Assembly (NCBI RefSeq): GCF_001486165.1
Contig: NZ_LN908976.1
Span: forward strand, 164,164 to 228,163
DNA from: Bittarella massiliensis (ex Durand et al. 2017)
Lineage (GTDB): Bacteria > Bacillota > Clostridia > Oscillospirales > Ruminococcaceae
DNA: 64,000 bases
Direction: 5' to 3'
Translations under genes and position numbers: made by a program
Shown here: in pieces, positions 34,017 to 43,233 of the stretch
Position numbering within the stretch: position 1 is the stretch's first letter
Layout of the letters: every line of letters begins with the position of its first letter
Notes under the pieces: model-generated
What the model was told of the DNA's origin: nothing
Seen by the model: the letters and a program-made list of their open reading frames with translations, nothing else
Database searches by the model: none

Positions 34017-34898
34017 TCAAACGCTTTCAGCGTTTGAGCGGAGCCAGAGCGCCGTGTTCCCGCAGGGGAGGGCCAGGCCGGTGGACTGCACCGGCAGGCC
34101 GATCTCATCTGCCTCCACCCGGCCGCCCCGGCGGGGGATGAGGACGGCCCCCAGCAGGTGGGCCATCACCGAGGGGGAGAGGCCGGTGGTATAGCTGTTG
34201 AGGGCGAAAAAGAGGGGGTCGTCGGAGAGCACCTGTTCGCAGAGGCAGACCAGGTCGTAGATCTGGTCCTCCAACTTCCACACCTCTCCCCCCGGCCCCC
34301 GGCCGTAGGAGGGCGGGTCCATGATGACGGCGTCGTAGCGGTTGCCCCGGCGGATCTCGCGGGCGACAAACTTCTCGCAGTCGTCCACGATCCAGCGGAT
34401 GGGGCGCTCTCCCAGCCCGGAGAGGGCCGCGTTCTCCCGCGACCAGGCCACCATCCCCTTGGAGGCGTCCACATGGCAGACGCTGGCCCCGGCCGCCGCG
34501 CAGGCCAGGGTGGCCCCGCCGGTGTAGGCAAAGAGGTTGAGCACCTTCACCGGGCGGCCGGCGGCGCGGATCAGGCTGTCGAAGAGGTCCCAGTTGGCGG
34601 CCTGTTCGGGGAAGAGGCCGGTGTGCTTAAAGCCGGTGGGGGAGATTTTAAAGGTCAGCTCCCGGTAGCGGATCTGCCAGCTCTCGGGGAGGTTTTTGCG
34701 GTACTCCCAGCGGCCGCCGCCGGTCTTGGAGCGGAGATAGCGGGCATCGGCCCTGTCCCAGAGGGCGGGGTCTTTCGGGGTGTTCCAGATGATCTGCGGG
34801 TCGGGGCGGATGAGGAGTTTGTCGCCCCACCGCTCCAACTTCTCCCCGCCGGAGCAGTCCAGCACCTGGTAGTCCCGCCAGTTCGCAGCCGGGCGCAC
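34017..34898 (-). CDS. SAM-dependent methyltransferase (RlmI/RsmC-like)
   Basis: 293 residues. Motif I is VLNLFAYTGGATLACAAAGA; the catalytic-type motif IV is VIMDPPSYGRG, as in m5C/m2G rRNA methyltransferases of the SAM_MT group (COG1092). An N-terminal region (LLIRPDPQIIWNTPKDPALWDRADARYL) is typical of the shorter family members lacking a PUA domain. Probably modifies rRNA; the site is unknown. Its end overlaps the hairpin at 34015-34039. glmM ends three bases upstream of its start. Confidence 0.88.
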   Translation of the reverse strand: MRPAANWRDYQVLDCSGGEKLERWGDKLLIRPDPQIIWNTPKDPALWDRADARYLRSKTGGGRWEYRKNLPESWQIRYRELTFKISPTGFKHTGLFPEQAANWDLFDSLIRAAGRPVKVLNLFAYTGGATLACAAAGASVCHVDASKGMVAWSRENAALSGLGERPIRWIVDDCEKFVAREIRRGNRYDAVIMDPPSYGRGPGGEVWKLEDQIYDLVCLCEQVLSDDPLFFALNSYTTGLSPSVMAHLLGAVLIPRRGGRVEADEIGLPVQSTGLALPCGNTALWLRSNAESV

Positions 34899-34901
34899 GG
34901 C

Positions 34902-36248
34902 TTACAGCTGCCCCCGGATGGCGTCGGCGATGGCCTCGCCGATGCGCTGGATCTGGGCGTCGTCCTTTCCTTCGAGCATCACCCGCACCAGCGGCTCGGT
35001 GCCGGAGGCGCGCACCAGGATACGGCCGCTCTCCCCCAGCTCGCTCTCGCCCGCGGCGATGGCGGCGGCCACCGCCGGGTTGGCGGCGATGTCCTTTTTG
35101 TCGCTGGGCACCTCCAGGTTGATGAGTACCTGGGGGTAGACCGCCATCACCGACGCCAACTCGCTGGCGCGGCGGCCGCTCTGGGCCAGCGTCTGCAACA
35201 GCTGCGAGGCCGAGAGCTGGCCGTCGCCGGTGGTCACGTGGTCCAAAAAGATGATGTGGCCCGACTGCTCGCCGCCGATGTTGTAGCCCTCTTTGAGCAT
35301 CTCCTCCAGAACGTAGCGGTCGCCCACGGTGGTGACAGCGGTCTCGATGCCGTTGTTCTTGGCAAACTCGAAAAAGCCCATGTTGGTCATGACGGTGATC
35401 ACCGCCGTGTCCCGCTTGAGCTGGCCGCTCTTCTTGAGGGCCTTGGCGAAGATGGCGATCATCTTGTCGCCGTCGATGAGCTCGCCAGTCTCGTCCACCG
35501 CCAGGCAGCGGTCGGCGTCGCCGTCAAAGGCCACCCCGATGTCGCAGCCGTTTTCCACCACGCACCGCTGCAGCCCCTCGATGTGGGTGGAGCCGCACTG
35601 CAGGTTGATGTTGGTGCCGTCGGGCCGGTCGTTGATGATGGTGCAGGAGGCCCCCAGGGCGGTGAAGAGCTTGTGGGCGGTGGCGCTGGCCGAGCCGTTG
35701 GCGCAGTCGATGGCCACCTTGAGCCCGGCGGCCGCCCGCTCCCCCACGGTGGAGAGGATGTGGGCCACGTAGTCCTCCACTGCGGTGGTGCTGACGTGGA
35801 CCTTGCCGATCTCGGTGCCGGTTTTGAGATGCAGCTTCTCCGGGTGGTCGATGTGGTCCTCGATCTCGGCCTCGATGGCGTCGGGCAGTTTGAAGCCCTG
35901 GCCGTTAAAGATCTTGATGCCGTTGAACTCCACCGGGTTGTGGGAGGCGGAGATCATCACCCCGGCGTCGGCGCCGTAGGCCCCCACCAGATAGGCGACG
36001 GCGGGGGTGGGGACCACCCCCAGCAGCTCCACGTCGGCCCCCACCGAACAGAGGCCGGCCGCCAGGGCCGACTCCAGCATGTCCGAAGACATGCGGGTGT
36101 CCTTGCCGATGATGATCCGCGCCTTCTTGTGGCTGTGCTCGGTGAGCACGGTGGCCGCGGCGCGGCCGATGGCCAGCGCCATCTCGCAGGTCAGTTCGCT
36201 GGTGTTGGCGACGCCGCGCACACCGTCGGTCCCAAAGTACTTGCCCAT
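34902..36248 (-). CDS. glmM: Phosphoglucosamine mutase
   Basis: 448 residues, the standard GlmM length. Converts glucosamine-6-phosphate to glucosamine-1-phosphate for peptidoglycan. The phospho-serine loop is MISASHNPVEFNG, the metal loop DGDADRCLAVDE, the sugar loop GEQSGHIIF, and the phosphate-binding end RASGTEPLVRVMLEG. N-terminus KYFGTDGVRGVAN. A cytoplasmic enzyme; AGGAGG-like site precedes ATG 36248. Confidence 0.97.
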   Translation of the reverse strand: MGKYFGTDGVRGVANTSELTCEMALAIGRAAATVLTEHSHKKARIIIGKDTRMSSDMLESALAAGLCSVGADVELLGVVPTPAVAYLVGAYGADAGVMISASHNPVEFNGIKIFNGQGFKLPDAIEAEIEDHIDHPEKLHLKTGTEIGKVHVSTTAVEDYVAHILSTVGERAAAGLKVAIDCANGSASATAHKLFTALGASCTIINDRPDGTNINLQCGSTHIEGLQRCVVENGCDIGVAFDGDADRCLAVDETGELIDGDKMIAIFAKALKKSGQLKRDTAVITVMTNMGFFEFAKNNGIETAVTTVGDRYVLEEMLKEGYNIGGEQSGHIIFLDHVTTGDGQLSASQLLQTLAQSGRRASELASVMAVYPQVLINLEVPSDKKDIAANPAVAAAIAAGESELGESGRILVRASGTEPLVRVMLEGKDDAQIQRIGEAIADAIRGQL

Positions 36249-36362
36249 TTCGATTCCTCCAAAATGAATTCTCTATAAGATACCACCAGGATATGAACAA
36301 ATTGCAAAAAGCGGACGCCTTTTGCCCCGGCAGCCGTGTTTTTTTGCCGATTTTGCCCCGTT

Positions 36363-37421
36363 TTAGACCAGCCGCTGCTGGCCGTCGTCGGCCGGCGGGG
36401 CCTGCCGGGGGTCGGGGAGCCCCAGATGGGCGTAGGCCTTGGCGGTGGCCACCCGCCCCCGGGGGGTGCGGCCCAAAAAGCCCAGTTGGATGAGGAAGGG
36501 CTCGATGACGTCCTCGATGGTCACCGCCTCCTCCCCCATGGCGGCGGCCAGGGTGTCCAGCCCCACCGGCCCCCCGCCGTAGTTGTGGATCATGATCTCC
36601 AACATCCGCCGGTCGTTCTGGTCCAGGCCCAGGGGGTCGATCTCCAGCCGGGAGAGGGCCTCGTCGGCGATCTGGTCGGTGATGACCCCGTCGCCCATGA
36701 CCTGGGCGAAGTCCCGCACCCGCTTGAGCAGCCGGTTGGCGATGCGGGGGGTCCCCCGGGAGCGGACAGCCAGCTCCCGGGCGCCCCCCTCCTCGCAGGG
36801 GATCTCCAGAATGGCCGCCGAGCGGGAGACGATCTTCTGCAGCTCGGAGTGGGTGTACATCTCCAGCCGCAGCACCACCCCGAACCGGTCCCGCAGGGGG
36901 GCGGTCAGCTGCCCGGCGCGGGTGGTGGCCCCGATGAGGGTGAAGGGGGGCAGGTCGATGCGGATGGAGCGGGCGCTGGGCCCCTTGCCCACGATGATGT
37001 CCAGGGCGTAGTCCTCCATCGCCGGGTAGAGCACCTCCTCGACGCTGCGGTTGAGGCGGTGGATCTCGTCGATAAAGAGGATGTCCCCGGCGGACAGGTT
37101 GGTCAGCAGGGCCGCCAGGTCCCCCGGCTTCTCGATGGCCGGGCCGGAGGTGATGCGGATGCCCACGTTCATCTCGTTTGCGACAATGCAGGCCAGGGTG
37201 GTCTTGCCCAGGCCGGGAGGGCCGTAGAGGAGGAGGTGGTCCAGCGGTTCGCCCCGCTTCTTGGCCGCCTCGATAAAGACCGAGAGGTTTTCCTTGGCCT
37301 TGGTCTGGCCCACATACTCCTCCAGGGTGCGGGGGCGGAGGTTTTGCTCCAACTGGGCCTCGTCGGGGGTGTATTCGGGGGTCACCAGCCGGTTTTCAAA
37401 GTCCATCTCACAATTGTCCAC
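36363..37421 (-). CDS. ruvB: Holliday junction branch-migration ATPase
   Basis: 352 residues. Walker [11 protein letters not shown], Walker [11 protein letters not shown], sensor I GATTRAG, and the [16 protein letters not shown] winged-helix region. It drives branch migration on RuvA-bound four-way junctions. The ruvA stop lies seven bases upstream, in the order ruvC-ruvA-ruvB. Confidence 0.97.
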   Translation of the reverse strand: MDNCEMDFENRLVTPEYTPDEAQLEQNLRPRTLEEYVGQTKAKENLSVFIEAAKKRGEPLDHLLLYGPPGLGKTTLACIVANEMNVGIRITSGPAIEKPGDLAALLTNLSAGDILFIDEIHRLNRSVEEVLYPAMEDYALDIIVGKGPSARSIRIDLPPFTLIGATTRAGQLTAPLRDRFGVVLRLEMYTHSELQKIVSRSAAILEIPCEEGGARELAVRSRGTPRIANRLLKRVRDFAQVMGDGVITDQIADEALSRLEIDPLGLDQNDRRMLEIMIHNYGGGPVGLDTLAAAMGEEAVTIEDVIEPFLIQLGFLGRTPRGRVATAKAYAHLGLPDPRQAPPADDGQQRLV

Positions 37422-37428
37422 AGGCGCG

Positions 37429-38043
37429 CTACCTCCTTCCCGCCAGGGCCTTGAGGGCCCCCTTGATCAGCTCTTCCACCGGCAGGCTCTGCTCCAGCTT
37501 GGAGACCGCCAGCGCCGCCTCGGACTGGGTGTAGCCCAGGGAGGTGAGGGCGGCCACAGCCTGTCCCACCTCGCTGTCCTCCCCGGCGGGGGTGATGTCC
37601 TCCAGCGAGACCCCCTGGCCCCCCCCGAAGGCAAGGCCCTTGATTTTGTCCTTGAGTTCGAGGACGATGCGGTTGGCCAGCTTCTGCCCCACCCCGGGGG
37701 CGGCCGTCAGGCTCTTGGCGTCGGAACTGGCGATGCAGAGGAGCACCCGGTCGGGGGGGTAACTGGAGAGGATGGAGAGGGCGTTTCGCGGCCCCACCCC
37801 CGACACGGTCACCAGCAGTTGAAAGCAGGAGAGTTCGGCCTGGGTGGAAAAGCCGTAGAGGTCGAGGGCGTCCTCCTTGACGGCCAGATGGGTGTAGAGG
37901 GTGGCCGTCTGCCCGGTGTGGGGCAGGTCGGCGATGGTGTTGCGGGTGGTCTTGCAGGAAAAGCCCACCCCGCCGCAGTTGATGACGGCCAGCTTGTCGG
38001 TCTTGACGGCCACCTCGCCGGTGAGGCTGTAAATCACGGGCAC
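37429..38043 (-). CDS. ruvA: Holliday junction binding protein
   Basis: 204 residues. Domain I is [24 protein letters not shown]. The two helix-hairpin-helix motifs are [14 protein letters not shown] and [16 protein letters not shown]. The flexible C-terminal domain III ([24 protein letters not shown]) binds RuvB. Sits between ruvC and ruvB. Confidence 0.97.
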   Translation of the reverse strand: MPVIYSLTGEVAVKTDKLAVINCGGVGFSCKTTRNTIADLPHTGQTATLYTHLAVKEDALDLYGFSTQAELSCFQLLVTVSGVGPRNALSILSSYPPDRVLLCIASSDAKSLTAAPGVGQKLANRIVLELKDKIKGLAFGGGQGVSLEDITPAGEDSEVGQAVAALTSLGYTQSEAALAVSKLEQSLPVEELIKGALKALAGRR

Positions 38044-38079
38044 ATGTCCCCTTTCTCGGCTTGTAAAATGGACGGTTTG

Positions 38080-38589
38080 CTATCTGCGCCCCTGGCGGGC
38101 GATGGCCGCCTGCAACAGGGAGCCGGAGCTGTGGGCGTGGCAGATGGCCACGGCCAGGGCGTCGGCGGTGTCGTCTGGTTTGGGGACGGCCTTCAGGTTG
38201 AGAAGGACGCGGGTCATCTCCATCACCTGGCTCTTGACGGCCTTGCCGTAGCCCACCACCGCCTGTTTGACCTGCATGGGGGTGTACTCGGCCACCGGCA
38301 CCCCCCGCTGGGCCGCCGCCAGGAGGACCACCCCCCGGGCCTGGGCCACGTCGATGCCGGTGGTCTTGTTGTTGGTGAAGTAGAGCTTTTCCACCGACAT
38401 GCAGTCGGGCCGATGGAGGTCGAGGATGCGACACATCTCCTCGTAGATGGTGCACAGCCGCCCGCCGAAGGGGGTGTGGGCCGGGGTGAGGATGGCCCCG
38501 TAGTCCAGGGTGGTAAAGCGGTTGGCCCGGTACTCCACCACCCCGTAGCCCACGATGGCATAGCCGGGGTCAATGCCCAGAATCTTCAT
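38080..38589 (-). CDS. ruvC: Crossover junction endodeoxyribonuclease
   Basis: 169 residues from ATG 38589. RNase H-like fold with acidic residues in MKILGIDPG (Asp7), SVEKLYF (Glu) and DDTADALAVAICH (Asp pair). Cuts Holliday junctions. First of the ruvCAB operon, behind a good promoter. Confidence 0.97.
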   Translation of the reverse strand: MKILGIDPGYAIVGYGVVEYRANRFTTLDYGAILTPAHTPFGGRLCTIYEEMCRILDLHRPDCMSVEKLYFTNNKTTGIDVAQARGVVLLAAAQRGVPVAEYTPMQVKQAVVGYGKAVKSQVMEMTRVLLNLKAVPKPDDTADALAVAICHAHSSGSLLQAAIARQGRR

Positions 38590-38625
38590 ACGCACACTTC
38601 TCCATCTTAGAATTTGAACGGTATC

Positions 38626-38654
38626 AGTATAGCACAAACTCCCCGGCGCAACAA
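38626..38654 (-). promoter_or_regulatory. Promoter of ruvCAB
   Basis: On the minus strand TTGTTG (38654-38649), 17-base spacer, TATACT (38631-38626) with an upstream TGC extended -10. No LexA-type box is obvious. Confidence 0.7.
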
Positions 38655-38841
38655 CCGGAAAAGCGGCCCTGTCCCAAGGGAAACGAGAAGCCCCCTCCCC
38701 CGCCCGGCGGGTGGGCCGGCAGGGAGACAGGGGGCGGCCCGCGCCGGCCTCCACCCCGGCCCCTTCGCCCCCTCAGAGCAGCCCGGGAAAGGGAGCGCGC
38801 CCACCCCGCCAAAAAAAGTTGCAAAAAATGAAAAAAAGGAC

Positions 38842-38870
38842 TTGCTTTTTTCGCCGCCTTGTACTATAAT
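38842..38870 (+). promoter_or_regulatory. Promoter of tRNA-Val
   Basis: TTGCTT (38842-38847), 17-base spacer, TATAAT (38865-38870). Start expected near 38877. The remainder of 38655-38840 holds no gene. Confidence 0.85.
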
Positions 38871-38949
38871 TTCAACCACAGGACAAGAGACGTTAAAGTT
38901 CTTTTAACAATCTGGTTCTGTTCTTTTTCCGAATGGACAAAGGTTATAT

Positions 38950-39025
38950 GGACGATTAACTCAGCTGGTAGAGTGTCTGCTTGACGTGCAGGAAGTCGGG
39001 GGTTCGAGTCCCTCATCGTCCACCA
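38950..39025 (+). tRNA. tRNA-Val (GAC)
   Basis: 76 bases with encoded CCA. Acceptor GGACGAT/ATCGTCC; the anticodon loop TTGACGT gives GAC. Confidence 0.95.
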
Positions 39026-39089
39026 GGGGTGCTGTTCCTGCAATAGCGGGGGCGGCATTTTTTTGCGCCCATTTCCCGCCGACGGCCAA

Positions 39090-39131
39090 GGGGGCCGCCC
39101 GGACAAGTGATTGTCCGGGCGGCCCCCTTTT
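39090..39131 (+). terminator. Terminator after tRNA-Val
   Basis: A 17-bp perfect GC stem, GTGA loop, followed by six T. Confidence 0.92.
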
Positions 39132-39184
39132 TTCTTTTTCCTCTCCCCTCTCCCCTGCTCTCACCCCTTGCCCAGTTAAAGCGC

Positions 39185-39409
39185 CTAGGCTGCGGCCCCG
39201 CGGTACCCCCAGCACCGCAGCCACGCCTGGGCGGCCCGGCGCAGGCCCGCTGGCGCGCCCTCGATTTGGAGGATGGCCTTGTAGACCACCGCCCAGAAGG
39301 AGCGGCTGTCCCCCGGCAGGGAAATTTGGTATTTCTGCGCGTAGGCCTCGATCCGCCGACGGTCCAGTGAAAAGAGCGCCCGGTCCCTGTCCTCTATGTA
39401 CTGCTGCAT
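39185..39409 (-). CDS. Small conserved-type hypothetical protein
   Basis: 74 residues from ATG 39409 (AAGGGGGAAG site). Pattern MQQYIEDRDRALFSLDRRRIEAYAQKYQISLPGDSRSFWAVVYKAILQI, an all-helical, soluble protein. I recall similar ORFs in Lachnospiraceae and Oscillospiraceae but know no function. Divergent from the NUDIX gene. Confidence 0.65.
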   Translation of the reverse strand: MQQYIEDRDRALFSLDRRRIEAYAQKYQISLPGDSRSFWAVVYKAILQIEGAPAGLRRAAQAWLRCWGYRGAAA

Positions 39410-39488
39410 GTTCGCTTCCCCCTTCTCTTGTTGACAGAGAGAGCATTGCCCCAAAATCGCCCCGTTATACCCCCGCCGGCGAGAAAAT

Positions 39489-39518
39489 TTGACAGACCGG
39501 CAGCCGGTGCGGTATCTT
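39489..39518 (+). promoter_or_regulatory. Promoter of the NUDIX gene
   Basis: TTGACA (39489-39494), 18-base spacer, TATCTT (39513-39518). Start near 39525 supports the GTG at 39542 as start codon. Confidence 0.72.
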
Positions 39519-39541
39519 TTATAAAAAAGGAGACGGATGCG

Positions 39542-40009
39542 GTGATCCGACAGGCGGTGGGAGCCATTGTCAGGGACCGGGCGGGCCGGTTTTTGCTGGC
39601 GCGAAAGGTGCGGGTGGACGCCCGGCAGGGCGATGGTGCCATCCCCCCCGAGTGGGGGTTTGTCAAAGGGGGCGTTCGGCCGGGAGAGGGGGTCGAAGAG
39701 GCCCTCTGGCGGGAGCTGTGGGAGGAGACCGGCAGCCGGGCGTTTGTGCTGGAGGCCGCCTTCGCAGAGCCCATCTCCTTTTCCTTCCCGCCGGAGATGG
39801 CGGCGCGTCTGGGCTTTACCGGGCAGGAGACCCGGATGTTTTTGCTGCGCTACACCGGCCGGGCCCCTCTGGCGCCCGCCGACAGCGAAATCGACGCCCT
39901 GGAATTTGTGGAGGAAGAAGAGCTCCTGCGGCGGATGGCCCACCGGGAGAGCCGGGACTTCTTCCTCAAAAACCGAAGAAAAATGGGCCAAAGTCCCCCT
40001 TCCCCTTAA
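39542..40009 (+). CDS. NUDIX hydrolase
   Basis: 155 residues from GTG 39542, nine bases after AAGGAG; longer frames start upstream of the promoter. The Nudix box is complete: GGVRPGEGVEEALWRELWEETGS (G-x5-E-x7-R-E-x2-E-E-x-G). It hydrolyses a nucleoside diphosphate linked to another group; the substrate is unknown. The 3' third of the gene is repeated twice downstream, so the reading frame's end (KNRRKMGQSPPSP) lies in a tandem repeat and may have been reshaped by it. Confidence 0.88.
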   Translation: MIRQAVGAIVRDRAGRFLLARKVRVDARQGDGAIPPEWGFVKGGVRPGEGVEEALWRELWEETGSRAFVLEAAFAEPISFSFPPEMAARLGFTGQETRMFLLRYTGRAPLAPADSEIDALEFVEEEELLRRMAHRESRDFFLKNRRKMGQSPPSP

Positions 40010-40540
40010 ATTGGGGTGGCTTTTGCCCCCCTTCTTTCCCTTTTCCCCCCACCCGCCAGCGGCAGCAAACGCTGAAGCCTTGCCGGGCAAGAGGGCTTGC
40101 ATCGCTTTGCCGCGTCATACCGACCAAAAGCCCTGGTTCCAATCGACAGCGAGACCGACGCCCTGGAATTTGTGGAGGAAGAAGAGCTCCTGCGGCGGAT
40201 GGCCCACCGGGAGAGCCGGGACTTCTTCCTCAAAAACCGAAGAAAGATGAGCCAAAGTCCCCCTTCCCTTTAAATTGGGGTGGCTTTGCCCCCCTCCTTT
40301 CCCTTTTCCCCCACCCGCCAGCGACAGCAAACGCTGAAGCCTTGCCGGGCAAGAGGGCTTGCATCGCTTTGCCGCGCCATACCAGTCCAAAACCCTGGTT
40401 CCAATCGACAGCAAGACCGACGCCCTGGAATTTGTGGAGGAAAGAGGAGTTCCTGCGGCGGATGGCCCGCCGGGAGGGCCGAGACCCTTTCCTCAAAAAC
40501 CGAAGAAAAATGAGCCAAAGTCCCCCTTCCCTTTAAAAAG
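39891..40540 (+). repeat. Three-copy 263-bp repeat of the NUDIX 3' end
   Basis: GGAATTTGTGG recurs at 39901, 40164 and 40427, a period of exactly 263. Each unit holds the last 100 or so coding bases plus intergenic DNA with a CTTGCC-g-GGCAAG hairpin. Copy 2 keeps the reading frame (LEFVEEEELLRRMAHRESRDFFLKNRRKM), copy 3 has a frameshift. Confidence 0.9.
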
Positions 40541-40591
40541 GAAGGGGTTTCTCCGCCGCCATTGCAATGGCCGGCGGCCCCATGTAAAATG

Positions 40592-40623
40592 GAGGGGAAG
40601 ATCGTTCCCCTCTCTTTTTTTGC
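40592..40623 (+). terminator. Terminator after the NUDIX repeat
   Basis: GAGGGGAA-gatc-GTTCCCCTC followed by TCTTTTTTT. Confidence 0.85.
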
Positions 40624-40701
40624 CCTTTGCCCGTCGCTCCCTCCGGCAGCGGTGGGGGCAAGGGCAGGGCCCACATCTCACCTGAAAAGGGGTTTTTGAA
40701 C

Positions 40702-41700
40702 ATGTCAAAGAAGATCCTCCTCCTCTCCACCGGGGGCACCATCGCCTCGGCCCCCACCGAACACGGGCTCGCCCCGGCGGTGGACGGGCGGGAACTGCTG
40801 TCGCGCATCGCCCCCTCGGTGCAGCAGTACCAGCTGGAGAGCGAGGACGTGCTCAACCTGGATTCCTCCAACATCCAGCCGGAGGAGTGGCAGGTCATCG
40901 CCCGCCGGGTCTACCAGCGGCACCTGGGATACGACGGGATCGTCATCACCCACGGCACCGACACCATGGCCTACACCGCCTCGGCCCTGAGCTTTATGCT
41001 GCCGCAGATCCCCATCCCGGTGGTGTTCACCGGCAGTCAGCTCCCCCTGGCCGACCCCCTCTCCGACGCCTGGGAAAACCTGCGCGACGCCTTTGCCATG
41101 GCCGCCAGCGGACAGCCGGGCATCTTCCTCTGCTTCAACCGCAAGGTGTCCCTGGGCTGCCGGGCGGTGAAGGTGCGCACCACCGGCTTTGACGCCTTTG
41201 AGAGCGTCAACTGCCCCTACGCCGCCAAGGTGGACTCCCGCGGGCTGCGCATCAACCCCTCGGTTGTGCGGCCGGCGGCCGGTCTCTGCCAGCTAAAGGA
41301 CCAGTTGGACTGCCGGGTCATCCTCATCAAGCTGACCCCCGGCTTCAACCCGGACATCTTCGACATGCTGCTGGGGATGGACTACCGCGGCATCGTCATC
41401 GAGGCCTTCGGCATCGGCGGGCTGCACTTCATCCACCGAGACCTGGTGAGCAAGCTGCAAAAGGTGACCGAGGCCGGCATCTCGGTGGTGGTCTGCAGCC
41501 AGTGCCTCTACGAGGCCAGCGACTTCTCCGTCTACGAGACCGGCAAGCGGATTTTGGAAAAGGGGGTCATTCAGGGCCGGGACATGACCTCGGTGGCGGC
41601 GGTGACCAAGCTGATTTGGGCCCTGGGCCAGACCCAGGACCCCGCCCAGGTGCGGGCCCTCTTCGAGACCGACCTGGCCGGGGAGATCACCCTGGACTGA
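40702..41700 (+). CDS. ansA: Type I L-asparaginase
   Basis: 332 residues from ATG 40702. Hydrolyses asparagine to aspartate and ammonia in the cytoplasm. The two catalytic threonine segments are LLSTGGTIAS (residues 6-15) and ITHGTDTMAYTA; SGQLPLADPLSDAWENL-like GSQLPLADPLSDAWENL and IKLTPGFNPDIFDMLL follow. No signal peptide. The start has only a weak AAAGGGG site. Flanked by terminators on both sides, so monocistronic. Confidence 0.93.
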   Translation: MSKKILLLSTGGTIASAPTEHGLAPAVDGRELLSRIAPSVQQYQLESEDVLNLDSSNIQPEEWQVIARRVYQRHLGYDGIVITHGTDTMAYTASALSFMLPQIPIPVVFTGSQLPLADPLSDAWENLRDAFAMAASGQPGIFLCFNRKVSLGCRAVKVRTTGFDAFESVNCPYAAKVDSRGLRINPSVVRPAAGLCQLKDQLDCRVILIKLTPGFNPDIFDMLLGMDYRGIVIEAFGIGGLHFIHRDLVSKLQKVTEAGISVVVCSQCLYEASDFSVYETGKRILEKGVIQGRDMTSVAAVTKLIWALGQTQDPAQVRALFETDLAGEITLD

Positions 41701-41728
41701 TTTTTCCGCTCCTGCCGGTCGTTCAAAC

Positions 41729-41765
41729 AAAAAAGGCGCTGGGATCGCCCGATCCCAGCGCCTTT
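41729..41765. terminator. Bidirectional terminator between ansA and cysS
   Basis: AAAAAAGGCGCTGGGATCG-cc-CGATCCCAGCGCCTTT. Confidence 0.88.
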
Positions 41766-41788
41766 CTTCCGCCCTTTATCCTGTGGGG

Positions 41789-43183
41789 CTATTTGACGAT
41801 GATCTGCACCCCTTCAGAGGTGTCTTTGAGGGTGACCCCCATGGCGGCCAACTGGTCGCGCAGGGCGTCGGCCTCGGCGAAATCCTTGGCCTTGCGGGCG
41901 GCCTGACGGCGGTCCACCAGCTCCTGGATCTCGGGGGTGACCTCGTTTTTCTTGCGGTTGTAGAGCAGGCCCAGCACCCCGGCCAACTCGTCAAAAATCT
42001 TGGCGGCGTGCTCCAGGGCGGCCTTCTGCTGGGGCTCCTCCCCGTTGAGGCGGAGATTGATCTCCTTGCAGAGGTCAAAGAGGGCGGCGATGCCGTCGGC
42101 GGTGTTCAGGTCGTCCGAGAGGGCAGCGATGAACTTCTCCTTGGCCTCGTCCGCGGCCTTTTGCAGGGCGTCGCTCCCCTCTGCCCCCGCCTGGGAGAGG
42201 GCGAAGTCCAGTTCGTCCCGGCAGTTGTAGAGCCGCTCCAGGGCGGAGATAGACTGGTTGATGACCTCGACGCTGTAGTTGATGGGGCTGCGGTAGTGGG
42301 CGGCAATCATCATAAAGCGGATGGGCTCGTACCCGAACTGCTCGGCCACCTCGCGGACGGTGAAGAAGTTGCCCAGGGATTTTGACATCTTGCGGTTGTC
42401 AATATTGATGTAGCCGTTGTGCATCCAGTAGTGGGCGAACGCGCAGCCGTTGGCGCACTCGGACTGGGCGATCTCGTTTTCGTGGTGGGGGAAGATCAGG
42501 TCCTGCCCGCCGCAGTGGATGTCGATGGTGTCGCCCAGGTAGTGTTTGGCCATGGCCGAGCACTCGATGTGCCAGCCAGGGCGGCCCTTGCCAAAGGGGG
42601 ACTCCCAGTAGGGCTCCCCCTCTTTGGCGGCCTTCCAGAGGGCAAAGTCCACAGGGTCCTCTTTGATTTCGCCCACGCTGATGCGGGCGCCGGCCTCCAG
42701 ATCCTCCAGCGGCATGTGGGAGAGCTTGCCGTACTCGTCGAATCGGGCCGCCCGGAAGTAGACGTCCCCGTTCTCGGCGCGGTAGGCAAATCCCTTTTCC
42801 ATGAGGGAGGAGATCAGGTCGATGATGTTCTGGATGTTCTCGGTGGCCTTGGGGTGGTAGGTGGCCTCTCTGACCCCCAGGCCCTGGGCGTCCACCTTGT
42901 ACTCGGCGATGAAGCGCTCGGACACCTGGGCAAAGTCGCTCCCCTCCTCGTTGGCCTTGCGGATGATCTTGTCGTCGATGTCGGTGAAGTTCTGCACAAA
43001 GGTCACCTGGTAGCCGATGTACTCCAAAAACCGGCGCAAGGTGTCAAAGACGCAGATGGGCCGCGCGTTGCCGATGTGGATGTAGTTGTAGACGGTGGGG
43101 CCGCAGGCGTAGATCTTGACCTGGCCCGGGGTGATGGTTTTCAGCTCTTCTTTCTGTCTGGTGAGGGTGTTGAAAATTTTCAT
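41789..43183 (-). CDS. cysS: Cysteinyl-tRNA synthetase
   Basis: 464 residues from ATG 43183. The class I signatures are YIHIGNARP (HIGH variant) and KMSKS. Zinc ligands include the Cys of YACGPTVYN, the Cys of HIECSAM and the HHENE segment (FPHHENEIAQSE). The C-terminal DALR-type anticodon-binding helices are present. A T-box leader directly upstream couples expression to uncharged tRNA. Confidence 0.97.
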   Translation of the reverse strand: MKIFNTLTRQKEELKTITPGQVKIYACGPTVYNYIHIGNARPICVFDTLRRFLEYIGYQVTFVQNFTDIDDKIIRKANEEGSDFAQVSERFIAEYKVDAQGLGVREATYHPKATENIQNIIDLISSLMEKGFAYRAENGDVYFRAARFDEYGKLSHMPLEDLEAGARISVGEIKEDPVDFALWKAAKEGEPYWESPFGKGRPGWHIECSAMAKHYLGDTIDIHCGGQDLIFPHHENEIAQSECANGCAFAHYWMHNGYINIDNRKMSKSLGNFFTVREVAEQFGYEPIRFMMIAAHYRSPINYSVEVINQSISALERLYNCRDELDFALSQAGAEGSDALQKAADEAKEKFIAALSDDLNTADGIAALFDLCKEINLRLNGEEPQQKAALEHAAKIFDELAGVLGLLYNRKKNEVTPEIQELVDRRQAARKAKDFAEADALRDQLAAMGVTLKDTSEGVQIIVK

Positions 43184-43233
43184 AAAAGCCCTTCTCCCTT
43201 TCTCTCGCAATCGGGTTTGTCGTCTTTTCTATC

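Noticed and set aside
33497..34020. Minus-strand frames with protein-level repeats downstream of the methyltransferase gene
   Set aside because: They are translations of the 138-bp tandem DNA repeats; no start site and no domain.
40010..40536. Extra NUDIX-like open frames after the NUDIX gene
   Set aside because: They cover only repeated 3' ends and intergenic DNA, without a Nudix box or start signal.
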